Source: Xanthomonas hortorum (GTDB taxonomy: Bacteria > Pseudomonadota > Gammaproteobacteria > Xanthomonadales > Xanthomonadaceae). From it: DNA of 64,000 nt. The notes beneath the pieces are model-generated. The model saw only the letters and a list, made by a program, of their open reading frames with translations. It was not told where the DNA came from and searched no databases. Location of the stretch: NCBI RefSeq assembly GCF_024339125.1, contig NZ_CP101417.1:1240001-1304000 (forward strand), written 5' to 3'. The position numbers and the translations under genes are program-made. Positions 8,968 to 17,553 of the stretch are shown here, piece by piece (the first letter of the stretch is position 1; the number at the start of each line of letters is the position of its first letter).

Positions 8968-10565
8968 CTGCAGCGCATCGGCTCCCACACATAGCCCTCA
9001 ATGTCCTTACCCTCACTACTCCAGCGCCGCTCCTCGCGCTGCAGGCAGGGGCCGAACGCATTGGAAGGCGGCACGATCAGCTGCGTGCCGTCGATGACGA
9101 CCTGGCGAAAAGTGGTGACCTCGGCCTCGCCGAGTTCGCGGCGCAGCAAGGCTTCGATGTCGCTGCGTTCGAAGCGTTTGCCTGCATGTCGCGCGATGTA
9201 GAGCGGGCGCATGGCATCCAGCAGGCCGTGCTTGCCGGCAGAGCGCTTGCGCAAGGCGGCGTCGACGCTGGCGAAGTACAGCATGCCGCGTGCATAGGGA
9301 ATGCGGCGGACGGCTTCCTGTTCGAAACCGGCGGCATCGATCTGCTGCAGCGACCAGTGCCGCGCCGGGCTGGTGTAGTAGTACTGCGCCCAGTGGTTGA
9401 TGGTCTTTGCGCAGGCCGCGATCGGGTGCAAGCCCGAGGCGCAGGGCAAGGTCGCTTGTACGAACACGTTCATGCCTTCCGCATACCACGGTTCGACGCC
9501 GTTGCTGAGTTGGCCAACCCATTGATGCCCCAACTCATGAAAGATCGTGCTCTGCACGCTTTGCACATCCTGCGATGGCGAGAACACGCTGCCCACCGTC
9601 ATCAGGCTGCCGCCGCCGGCCAGACGAGCGGTGCCGGTTTCGTACGAGGCAACCGGCAGGGCGCGGATCAACAATTCGTAATGCGGCGCCTGCATGTAGC
9701 CGAACGCGCTTGTCAGTACCTCGTAGGCGCGTCGCGACCAGGCCATGGTGGCTGCCGCATCGAACGGTGGTTGACCGATGGTGTAGGCATTGAACACGGC
9801 ATCGGTTTGCGTCTGGCCGGCGAGTGCAGGGCCGGCCAGCAACCACAGATCGTCCATGACCATGGGCGAGCCGGGGACACGCAGCGTTCCGGCCCCGCCA
9901 GTGGCTACGCCGATCGAACCGGGCACAAGCTCGGACAGATCCCACATCAGCACGCTGGTATCGCTGCTCAGAGCTTCGGGCAGCAACACGAAACTCTTGG
10001 TACTGCCTGCAACGCCCTGCCCGGCCGCCTTCATGCCATACGGTGGGCCGCCGGTCTGCGCGGGCTGCAGCGCGGCGCGATAGCGCACTGTCACCTGCGG
10101 ACCGACTGCCCGGACGGTGGTCCAGCGTCGCAAGGCAAAACCTTGCGACGGCCCGCCGTCATTGATCGACAGTGCAACCTCGCCGCGCGCGTCGGTGACG
10201 CGCAATTCGCTCACTGCCTCGGCATTACGCGGCACTGCGGGCAATGCCAAAGGCAACACCAAGGTCAACGGCGCGCGCGCGTCCGGTAGAACGATCAGCT
10301 CGGTGACAGCCAGGCCATTGACCGTGCCGTCCTGCGCGGCCAGGGGTTTGATGGTGACGCTGAAATTCACGCGCTCCGGCACGTCTGCAGCACGCGCGGC
10401 GTGTGACGGCAACAGCGTGACCATCAGCGCCAGCACTGCACCGCTGCACCAACCGAGCGCCTTCGGCGTTGCCTCGATGCCAGCGGCAGCAGCATAAGAA
10501 AGCGCTGCGCGTCGCCTGCGCGCAGCATCGTGCAAACATCCGCTGGACACATTTCTGGCGCGCAT
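8889..10565 (-). CDS. Gluzincin-type metallopeptidase, exported; C-terminus encoded by a repeat element
   Basis: A 558-residue zinc metallopeptidase of M1-like type. The zinc site is HELGHQW, with a downstream Glu in WYAEGMN 15 residues after the second His. The start at 10565 has GAGG about 7 bases upstream and gives an N-terminal Arg-rich stretch, then a hydrophobic segment (GAVLALMVTLLPSHAARA) consistent with export. The last about 26 residues (RALARPPSQDTLQVRPCRLL and beyond) are translated from hairpin repeat B, so the natural C-terminus was probably replaced when the element arrived. It is the third gene of an operon with the MAPEG and hydrolase genes upstream (8-bp gap). Confidence 0.82.
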   Translation of the reverse strand: MRARNVSSGCLHDAARRRRAALSYAAAAGIEATPKALGWCSGAVLALMVTLLPSHAARAADVPERVNFSVTIKPLAAQDGTVNGLAVTELIVLPDARAPLTLVLPLALPAVPRNAEAVSELRVTDARGEVALSINDGGPSQGFALRRWTTVRAVGPQVTVRYRAALQPAQTGGPPYGMKAAGQGVAGSTKSFVLLPEALSSDTSVLMWDLSELVPGSIGVATGGAGTLRVPGSPMVMDDLWLLAGPALAGQTQTDAVFNAYTIGQPPFDAAATMAWSRRAYEVLTSAFGYMQAPHYELLIRALPVASYETGTARLAGGGSLMTVGSVFSPSQDVQSVQSTIFHELGHQWVGQLSNGVEPWYAEGMNVFVQATLPCASGLHPIAACAKTINHWAQYYYTSPARHWSLQQIDAAGFEQEAVRRIPYARGMLYFASVDAALRKRSAGKHGLLDAMRPLYIARHAGKRFERSDIEALLRRELGEAEVTTFRQVVIDGTQLIVPPSNAFGPCLQREERRWSSEGKDIEGYVWEPMRCRALARPPSQDTLQVRPCRLLRGIHAA

Positions 10566-10573
10566 TGTGATCC

Positions 10574-10969
10574 TCACACAAACAACTGCACTGCATAGGC
10601 CAGCGTCGCCCACAGGCCGAAGTGATAGGCGAGCGTGCGCAGTCCGGGAATGCCGAAAAGATAGCAAACCGCATGCACCACGCGCGCACTTAAAAATACC
10701 AACGACGCGATCACCGTGATGCTATTGGACACCTGCAGCGTCATGGCAGCGAGCACGACTGCGGCAAACGGCAACAGATTTTCCAGCAGGTTGCGGTGCG
10801 CACGTTGTGCACGCCCTGCGGCACCGCTCGGTTCGGGCAACCCCTCGCGATTGCCGATCAACGCCTTGGCGCCGACCTGGCGTGCGTACAGCGCAGAGGA
10901 CAGCAAAGGAATGCACAGGCACAGCAGCGCGGTTGCCACCAACGCGATCAATTCGATGGGCATGCTCAT
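10574..10969 (-). CDS. MAPEG-family membrane protein
   Basis: A 131-residue integral membrane protein of the MAPEG (eicosanoid/glutathione metabolism) superfamily. It has four hydrophobic segments at about residues 5-25, 64-82, 84-102 and 110-130. The family-typical RAHRNLLENLLPFAAVV motif (residues about 57-72) contains the charged RxxxN-E pattern. Bacterial members of this group are poorly characterised. The start codon overlaps the stop of the upstream hydrolase gene (ATGA), and the stop lies 8 bp before the peptidase start, so the three genes are almost certainly co-transcribed. Confidence 0.88.
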   Translation of the reverse strand: MSMPIELIALVATALLCLCIPLLSSALYARQVGAKALIGNREGLPEPSGAAGRAQRAHRNLLENLLPFAAVVLAAMTLQVSNSITVIASLVFLSARVVHAVCYLFGIPGLRTLAYHFGLWATLAYAVQLFV

Positions 10970-11766
10970 TGCGCAGCCTGCTCGATGGCGGCGACCAGCG
11001 CGCCAGGCGCGGTGAGAAATGGCGAATGGCCGGTGTCCAGATCGATGGTCATCCGCATGGGAGCGGCAGCGATTGTCCTGGACTGGAACGCCGGGCTCAG
11101 CGCCTTGTCCTGCAGCGTGCGGATATACACCCGATCCACGCCACTCGAGCGCGCGGTCAGATGCACCGGCGTCATCATCGGTTGCAGTGGCTCGTCCACG
11201 ATCATGTGTTGCATGCGGGCCTGCTGTGCGGCAGTTGCATCGTTGGCGAACAGCTCGCCGCGTGCAGATGCCTCCACCGACATTGCCTTCTTGTGCGTGT
11301 TCACTGTCAGGTAGGGCGGCATCTTGCTTGCCGTGTCCGCTTGCGCGAGCGCCAGCAGCGTGCGTCCGTCTTGTGGAACGAACGCAGCCAGATACACCAG
11401 GGTCTTGATCTTCTCCGGTGCGGCCTCGGCCACGTTGGTGACGGTGACACCGCCAAAGCTATGCCCGACCAGCACCACCGGTGCGCGCTCGCCAGCGATC
11501 GCGGCCAGCACCGTGTCGCGATATGCATCGAGGCTGATCGCCTCGGGCGCTTGCGCTGCACCGGGGCGGCCCGGCAGATTCACTGCGATGACGCGATAAC
11601 CATGCGCACGCAATTGGCCGGCGACCGGCCGCCAGATGGCGGAGGTTTCCCAGGCGCCGTGCACCAGCACGATGGTGGGATGCGTGGCGGGCTTTGCGGT
11701 GACGGCGCCGGAACACAGCGCGCACAACAGCAGCGTGGTCATGGTCATGCAGGTCTTGTTTTTCAT
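10966..11766 (-). CDS. Exported alpha/beta hydrolase
   Basis: A 266-residue alpha/beta hydrolase. The start at 11766 yields a signal peptide (MKNKTCMTMTTLLLCALCSGAVTA). Motifs are the oxyanion HG in VLVHGAWE, the nucleophile elbow GHSFGG, and a late His in DTGHSPFL; the acidic member of the triad is not certain. The closest pattern is the small esterase group with VLVHGAW...VLVGHSFGG. It is the first gene of the operon with MAPEG and peptidase, divergent from the AraC-type regulator 60 bp away, which suggests regulation by that gene. Confidence 0.88.
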   Translation of the reverse strand: MKNKTCMTMTTLLLCALCSGAVTAKPATHPTIVLVHGAWETSAIWRPVAGQLRAHGYRVIAVNLPGRPGAAQAPEAISLDAYRDTVLAAIAGERAPVVLVGHSFGGVTVTNVAEAAPEKIKTLVYLAAFVPQDGRTLLALAQADTASKMPPYLTVNTHKKAMSVEASARGELFANDATAAQQARMQHMIVDEPLQPMMTPVHLTARSSGVDRVYIRTLQDKALSPAFQSRTIAAAPMRMTIDLDTGHSPFLTAPGALVAAIEQAAQ

Positions 11767-11825
11767 CGGTGCATCTCGGGTCTGTGTGGATGCACTAAGG
11801 TTCCCCCTGCGCGCCGCACGACTCC

Positions 11826-12803
11826 ATGACCCGGACACCGTCTTCCATGACCGATCCTCTACCGCTGCATGCAACGCACGTTGCGCAGCCCGCACGCGCC
11901 GACATCCTGTCGCAATTGCTCACGTTGATCCGCCTGCATGGCGAGGGCGTCTATACCGCAGAGGTCGCTAATCACTTCCATGCGCATCTGCCGGCGGGGC
12001 CATCGCATCTGCACTTTGTCGAAGCAGGCGCGTTGTGGATCACGCCCGATGGCGATAAGCCGTTGTTGCTGCAGACCGGCGATCTGGTGGTGCTACCACA
12101 TGGGCGTGGGCATCGCTTGTCGCATTGCGCACAGGTGAAAGGCACTGCCGATGATTTCTTCGCAGCAGGGCAGTTCGACGCTGCAACGCTGAAGATCCGG
12201 CATGGCGACGGCGCACCGCTGGCCACTGTCATCGGCGGCATTTTTCGCTACGAACGGTTACCGCTGCCGCCGATCATGCGCGCGCTGCCAACCCTGATCC
12301 ATATCCCTGGCGATGGCGGGCGCGTGCCGGAGTGGCTGCGCCTGCTCTCGCATTTTTTGATGGCCGAAGCGCACGAGGTGCGCCCCGGTGCGCGCTTGAT
12401 GGTCTCGCGCATCATCGACCTGCTGGTGATCCGCGCCTTGCGCAGCTGGGCCGAACTGCATCCGCAGCAATCGCGCTGGCTTGCCAGCCCGACCGGCGAG
12501 CGGATCGGGCTGGCCCTGCATGCGATCCATGCCGACCCGTACCGCAGCTGGAAGGTGGAGCAACTGGCACGCCATGCCGGGTTGTCGCGCTCGCTGTTTG
12601 CGCAGCAGTTTGCGCAGATCACCGGCGAGTCACCGATGCGCTACATCGCGCTGTGGCGCCTGAGCGTGGCAGACGCTCTGATCCGCTCAGGCAACGTCAG
12701 CGTGGGCGATGCCGCGCGCCGGGTGGGTTATCACTCCGAAGCCGGCTTCAGCCGCGCGTTCAAGGCGTATTTCGGGCATGCACCCAAGCAGGTCAAGCCA
12801 TAG
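11826..12803 (+). CDS. AraC-family transcriptional regulator (cupin_6 type)
   Basis: A 325-residue regulator. The N-terminal half is a cupin-type sensor (HLHFVEAGALWITPDGDKPLLLQTGDLVVLPHGRGHRL). The C-terminal half carries two AraC helix-turn-helix units: WKVEQLARHAGLSRSLFAQQF, and SVGDAARRVGYHSEAGFSRAF followed by the usual FG-x-APKQ ending. A second ATG eight codons in (MTDPLPLH) is also a possible start. It is divergent from the hydrolase/MAPEG/peptidase operon and is the likely regulator of it. A GC-rich hairpin lies at 12878-12904 without a T run. Confidence 0.92.
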   Translation: MTRTPSSMTDPLPLHATHVAQPARADILSQLLTLIRLHGEGVYTAEVANHFHAHLPAGPSHLHFVEAGALWITPDGDKPLLLQTGDLVVLPHGRGHRLSHCAQVKGTADDFFAAGQFDAATLKIRHGDGAPLATVIGGIFRYERLPLPPIMRALPTLIHIPGDGGRVPEWLRLLSHFLMAEAHEVRPGARLMVSRIIDLLVIRALRSWAELHPQQSRWLASPTGERIGLALHAIHADPYRSWKVEQLARHAGLSRSLFAQQFAQITGESPMRYIALWRLSVADALIRSGNVSVGDAARRVGYHSEAGFSRAFKAYFGHAPKQVKP

Positions 12804-13005
12804 CGCGATCGACACAGCGACAGCGCGCTGGTCTGTCCAGGCACATCCAACCCTTCACATGAGCGGTGTAGATCCATGCGGCCCGCACGATTGCATGCGG
12901 GCCACGCCAACCGCCATGCACATCGTCACTTGACCACTTTCAGGCCTCTACGCCACCCTCGGGGTTTGGCACGTGCGCAGCGTGCGCTTCAGTGGAGAAC
13001 GCCAC

Positions 13006-14634
13006 GTGGACCGTCGTACCTTCCTCACCTTGTCCGGCATCGGTGCAGCCGGGTTGCTGCTGCCGCATACGCGCCTGATCGCGGCCGAGCAATTGCTTAC
13101 CCCGGTGGATGCGGCGCGCAACCGGCGCCTGTCCGATACCGCATTGACCACCGCCAAGGCGGCCGGTGCCAGCTACTGCGATGTGCGCGTGGGCCGCTAT
13201 TTGCGCCAGTTTGTGATCACCCGCGAGGCGCAGGTGGAGAACGTGGTCAACGCCGAATCCAGCGGTGTGGGCGTGCGCGTGCTGGCCGATGGTGCGTGGG
13301 GTTTTGCGGCCACCAATACGCTCACCAGCGATGGCGTGGCCACTGCCACGCATCAAGCAGTGGCGATCGCCAAGGCCAACGCGCGGCTGGGCGGTGCGCC
13401 GGTGCAGTTGGCACCGGTGACTCCGGCCGGGCAGGTGAGCTGGAAGACCCCGATCAAGAAGAACGCGATGGAAGTGCCGCTTCAGGACAAGGTAGCGCTG
13501 CTGATGGACGTCAACGCGGCCGCGCTCACTGCCGGTGCCACCTTCGTGGCCTCGCGCATGTTTGCGATCAACGAGCAGAAGTATTTCGCAAGCAGCGACG
13601 GCTCCTACATCGATCAGGACGTGCACCGGTTGTGGTTGCCGTTTACCGTCACCGCAGTGGACAAGGCCAGCGGCAAGTTCCGCACCCGCGACGGGCTGTC
13701 TTCGCCAATGGGCATGGGCTACGAATATCTCGATGGCGATGCCGGCCAGAAACACCAGTTGCCTGGCGGACTCATCGGCTACGGCCATAGTTACGATGCG
13801 CGCGAAGATGCGATTGCTGCCGCCAAACAGGCGCGCGCCAAACTCACCGCACCCTCGGTGAAGGCCGGCAAGTACGATCTGGTAATCGACCCGAGCAATC
13901 TGTTTCTCACCATCCACGAGTCGGTGGGCCATCCGCTCGAGCTCGACCGCGTGCTCGGCTACGAGGCCAACTACGCCGGCACCAGCTTCGCCACGCTGGA
14001 CAAGCGCGATGCAGGCTTTCGTTGGGGCAGCGATGCGGTGACCTTCGTTGCCGACCGCACCCAGCCCGGCAGCCTGGGCGCGGTGGGCTATGACGATGAG
14101 GGCGTCAAGAGCAAGCAGTGGGAGTTGGTGAAAGACGGCATCCTGGTCGATTACCAATGCACGCGCGATCAGGCGCATCTGCTCGGCAAGACCGCCTCCG
14201 ATGGCTGCAGCTATGCAGATTCCTGGTCCAGCGTGCAGTTCCAGCGCATGCCCAATGTGTCGCTGGCCGCAGGCAAAAGCCCACTTGGCGTTGCCGAGAT
14301 GATCAAGAACGTCGAGCGCGGGTTGTACATCCACGGGCGCGGTTCGTATTCGATCGACCAGCAGCGCTACAACGCGCAGTTCGGCGGGCAGTTGTTCTAC
14401 GAGATCGAGAACGGCCAGGTCACGCGGTTGGTGGAAGACGGCGCCTATCAAATCCGCACGCCGGAATTCTGGAATGCCTGCAGCGCAGTCTGCGATCAAC
14501 GCGACTTCCGTTTGGGCGGTTCGTTCTTCGATGGCAAGGGACAACCCAGCCAGGTCTCGGCCGTGTCGCATGGATCATCCACCGCGCGCTTCGATGGCAT
14601 CAACGTGATCAATACCGCGCGTTCGTTGGGCTGA
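13006..14634 (+). CDS. TldD-like metalloprotease with Tat-type signal, paralogue 1
   Basis: A 542-residue TldD/PmbA-family protein. TldD proteins are zinc peptidases that work with TldE/PmbA; the TldD-type motif HESVGHPLELD is present at about residue 305. The GTG start at 13006 has GGAG 8 bases upstream and produces a twin-arginine signal (RRTFLTLSGIGAAGLLLP). This is unusual because the characterised TldD/E complex is cytoplasmic. It is strongly similar throughout to the gene at 15904 (for example SWKTPIKKNAMEVP and GSLGAVGYDDEGVK in both), so it arose by duplication. The two are separated by a duplicated pair of hairpin repeats. Confidence 0.92.
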   Translation: MDRRTFLTLSGIGAAGLLLPHTRLIAAEQLLTPVDAARNRRLSDTALTTAKAAGASYCDVRVGRYLRQFVITREAQVENVVNAESSGVGVRVLADGAWGFAATNTLTSDGVATATHQAVAIAKANARLGGAPVQLAPVTPAGQVSWKTPIKKNAMEVPLQDKVALLMDVNAAALTAGATFVASRMFAINEQKYFASSDGSYIDQDVHRLWLPFTVTAVDKASGKFRTRDGLSSPMGMGYEYLDGDAGQKHQLPGGLIGYGHSYDAREDAIAAAKQARAKLTAPSVKAGKYDLVIDPSNLFLTIHESVGHPLELDRVLGYEANYAGTSFATLDKRDAGFRWGSDAVTFVADRTQPGSLGAVGYDDEGVKSKQWELVKDGILVDYQCTRDQAHLLGKTASDGCSYADSWSSVQFQRMPNVSLAAGKSPLGVAEMIKNVERGLYIHGRGSYSIDQQRYNAQFGGQLFYEIENGQVTRLVEDGAYQIRTPEFWNACSAVCDQRDFRLGGSFFDGKGQPSQVSAVSHGSSTARFDGINVINTARSLG

Positions 14635-14701
14635 GAGTGGCTAATAATGATGTCGATTCTTAGCGTTGTTAGATGCGATCAAAAGCTTGATTAGTCGAGT
14701 G

Positions 14702-14807
14702 CGCGGTGCCCTCACCGCTCGCGGGACACGCCGCAAGTACGTCCATGTAGGCTCGGTGGCGGCATCCATGCCGCCACACGGTCCCGCAATCGGCGAGGAC
14801 ACCGCAC
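14702..14807 (+). repeat. Hairpin repeat D, type 2
   Basis: A 106-bp element. The outer stem is CTCACCG opposite CGGCGAG, leaving an A.C mismatch where copy C has A-T and copy F has G-C. Paired with copy E. Confidence 0.87.
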
Positions 14808-14941
14808 CAGAGAGTGAGTCGGTAGCTTTTTTTAAGCCTGCAGGTTGATCGCCTTGCGTTGCGAAGATGATCCGACGCGGCGTTATTCAAACAGCAACCG
14901 TCATGCCTCGCTTGCAACCATGCATACCGACCATCTCCACT

Positions 14942-15049
14942 GGTCCTTGCCCGCCCACCGTCGCGGGACCTTACGCGGCATGGATGCCGCGTAAGAGCCT
15001 ACACGGACGTACTTGCGGCGTGTCCTGCGATGGTGGGCGGGCAAGGACC
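14942..15049 (-). repeat. Hairpin repeat E, type 1
   Basis: A 108-bp element, opposite in orientation to copy D. D, the spacer and E together recur as F, spacer and G, the two spacers being almost identical for about 115 bp (TTTAAGCCTGCAGGTTGATC and onward). Confidence 0.87.
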
Positions 15050-15188
15050 CTGCAGCGGAGTTGCAGCCCTATCGGTCTGCCGCTGAAGCCCTTACCTCGT
15101 TCAATCAGCTCACAACAACAAAGATATCGAGTGATGTTGTTTAGATGCATCAAAAATGCTGTAAGTCAAAAGCATGGTCAGTCGAGCG

Positions 15189-15294
15189 CGCGGTGCCCTC
15201 GCCGCTCGCGGGACACGCCGCAAGTACCTCCATGTAGGCTCGGTGGCGGCATCCATGCCGCCACACGGTCCCGCAAGCGGCCAGGACACCGCAC
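15189..15294 (+). repeat. Hairpin repeat F, type 2
   Basis: A 106-bp element. The outer stem has CTCGCCG opposite CGGCCAG, completing the A-T to G-C paired replacement relative to copy C. Paired with copy G. Confidence 0.87.
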
Positions 15295-15427
15295 CAGAAA
15301 GTGAGCCGGTAGCTTTTTTAAGCCTGCAGGTTGATCGCCTTGCGTTGAGAAGCTGATCGGACACGGCGTTATTCAAACAGCACCCGTCATGCCTCGCTTG
15401 CAACCATGCACGCCGAACATCTCGACT

Positions 15428-15535
15428 GGTCCTTGCCCGCCCACCGTCGCGGGACCTTACGCGGCATGGATGCCGCGTAAGAGCCTACATGGACGTACTT
15501 GCGGCGTGTCCCGCGAGGGTGGGCGGGCAAGGGCC
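15428..15535 (-). repeat. Hairpin repeat G, type 1
   Basis: A 108-bp element, opposite orientation to F. Its right flank ends in TTAGTTTGTCAGCCGCTCT, a tail also found in degraded form elsewhere (31.8 and 53.35 kb). About 370 bp separate it from the next start codon at 15904; apart from possible promoter sequence I see nothing there. Confidence 0.85.
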
Positions 15536-15903
15536 CCGCAGCCAGCGCGCAGATCATCTCCTTAGTTTGTCAGCCGCTCTGAACCTGTGAAGCAAATACT
15601 GCGCATAATCGCGTGATGTGTGCTGATAGCGCATCGCATGATCGTCGATAAGGCAAGCATGCATGGCATCCGCTACGTGCTCCCGCGCAAATGCATCCAT
15701 CGCACGCTGTCGGCCGCGCTCGCCACACCTGCATGCATGTTGTGCCACTCACTCTATGCGGGCACAGCATTTACCCACACCCATGCCGAAAGTCATTTGA
15801 CGCAGCGTTCGTTGCCCGGCAAGAATCGGCGATACCGTGCAGATACCCATCTGTGCGTCACCAGACTACCTGCGCGCCGCGCGGGACTATTGGGGAGTTG
15901 CCC

Positions 15904-17538
15904 GTGCAACGACGTGATTTCCTGGCCCTGACCGGGCTGACCATGGGCGGACTGATCGTGCCCGCCTACTTCGGCAAGGCCATTGCCGCCGAGCAGTTGT
16001 TGACGCAATTGGATGTCGGCAGCAAGAAGCGCCTGGCCGATGCCGGCCTCAACGCCGCACGTCAGGCCGGTGCGAGCTACTGCGATGTGCGCATCGGCCG
16101 CTATCTGCGCCAGTTCGTGATCACCCGCGAGGACAAGGTGCAGAACGTGGTCAACACCGAATCCATCGGTGCGGGCATCCGCGTGCTCGTAGCTGGCGCC
16201 TGGGGCTTTGCTGCCACCAACGATCTCACCGAACAGGGCGTGGCCAAGGCCGCATCGCAGGCTGCCGCGATCGCCAAGGCCAATGCCAAGGTGCAGGGCA
16301 CCCCCGTGCAACTGGCGCCAACGCCTGGCGTGGGCGAGGTGAGCTGGAAGACGCCGATCAAGAAGAACGCGATGGAAGTGCCGATCAAGGACAAGGTGGA
16401 CCTGCTGCTCGGCGTCAATGCCGCCGCCACTGCGGCCGGCGCCAACTTCGTCAACTCGATGCTGTTCGTGGTCAACGAGCAGAAGTACTTCGCCAGCACC
16501 GATGGTTCCTACATCGATCAGGACGTGCACCGCATCTGGGCACCGATGAGCGTGACTGCCATCGACAAGGCCAGCGGCAAGTTCCGCACCCGCGACGGAC
16601 TCTCCGCACCGATGGGCCTGGGCTACGAATATCTGGATGGCGCGGCCTCGGGCAAGTTCGTCTCGCCCAACGGCGTGGTCAATTACGGACTGTCCTACGA
16701 CATGAAGGAAGACGCCATTGCGGCTGCCAAGCAGGCACAGGAAAAGCTCAAGGCGCCGTCTGTGAAACCGGGCAAGTACGACCTGGTGCTGGATCCCTCG
16801 CACACCTGGCTCACCATCCACGAATCGGTCGGCCACCCGCTGGAACTGGACCGCGTGCTCGGCTACGAAGCCAATTTCGCCGGCACCAGCTTCGCCACGC
16901 TCGACAAGCTCAAGGCCGGCTTCCAGTACGGCAGCGACAAGGTGCATATCCTGGCCGACAAGACCCAGCCCGGTAGCCTGGGTGCGGTGGGCTACGACGA
17001 TGAAGGCGTCAAGACCAAGCAGTGGGATCTGATCCGCGACGGCAAGCTGGTGGACTACCAGGCCATCCGCGATCAGGCGCATATCCTCGGCAAGACCGCC
17101 TCCGATGGCTGCTGCTACGCCGACTCGTGGTCGAGCGTGCAGTTCCAGCGCATGGCCAATGTCTCGCTGGCGGCCGGCAAGACGCCGTTGAGCGTGAGCG
17201 ACCTGATCAAGAACGTGGAAAACGGCATCTACATCATCGGCGATGGCTCGTTTTCCATCGACCAGCAGCGCTACAACGCGCAGTTCGGCGGCCAGCTCTT
17301 TTACGAAATCAAGAACGGCGCGATCACCCGCATGCTTGAGGACGTGGCCTACCAGATCCGCACCCCGGAATTCTGGAACGCCTGCAGCGCCGTGGCCGAT
17401 CAACGCGATTACCGCATGGGTGGCTCGTTCTTCGACGGCAAGGGCCAGCCGAGCCAGTCCTCGGCGGTCTCGCACGGCTCGTCCACCGCCCGTTTCGACG
17501 GCATCAACGTCATCAACACCGCCCGCTCGCTCGGCTGA
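15904..17538 (+). CDS. TldD-like metalloprotease with Tat-type signal, paralogue 2
   Basis: A 544-residue paralogue of the gene at 13006, with the same HESVGHPLELD motif. The GTG start at 15904 is preceded by GGGGAG and gives RRDFLALTGLTMGGLIVP, a twin-arginine signal. The open frame upstream to 15691 is not supported. Its stop is 15 bp before the PmbA/TldE-like gene, so these two form the functional unit, with the first paralogue upstream. The expected role is proteolysis or peptide maturation by a TldD/TldE heterodimer. The export signal on only one partner is unexplained. Confidence 0.93.
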   Translation: MQRRDFLALTGLTMGGLIVPAYFGKAIAAEQLLTQLDVGSKKRLADAGLNAARQAGASYCDVRIGRYLRQFVITREDKVQNVVNTESIGAGIRVLVAGAWGFAATNDLTEQGVAKAASQAAAIAKANAKVQGTPVQLAPTPGVGEVSWKTPIKKNAMEVPIKDKVDLLLGVNAAATAAGANFVNSMLFVVNEQKYFASTDGSYIDQDVHRIWAPMSVTAIDKASGKFRTRDGLSAPMGLGYEYLDGAASGKFVSPNGVVNYGLSYDMKEDAIAAAKQAQEKLKAPSVKPGKYDLVLDPSHTWLTIHESVGHPLELDRVLGYEANFAGTSFATLDKLKAGFQYGSDKVHILADKTQPGSLGAVGYDDEGVKTKQWDLIRDGKLVDYQAIRDQAHILGKTASDGCCYADSWSSVQFQRMANVSLAAGKTPLSVSDLIKNVENGIYIIGDGSFSIDQQRYNAQFGGQLFYEIKNGAITRMLEDVAYQIRTPEFWNACSAVADQRDYRMGGSFFDGKGQPSQSSAVSHGSSTARFDGINVINTARSLG

Positions 17539-17553
17539 TCAGGAGAAACCCAT

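Noticed and set aside
14690..15545. Possible CRISPR-like array from regularly spaced repeats
   Set aside because: The units are long alternating-orientation palindromes with conserved spacers, not short direct repeats with unique spacers.
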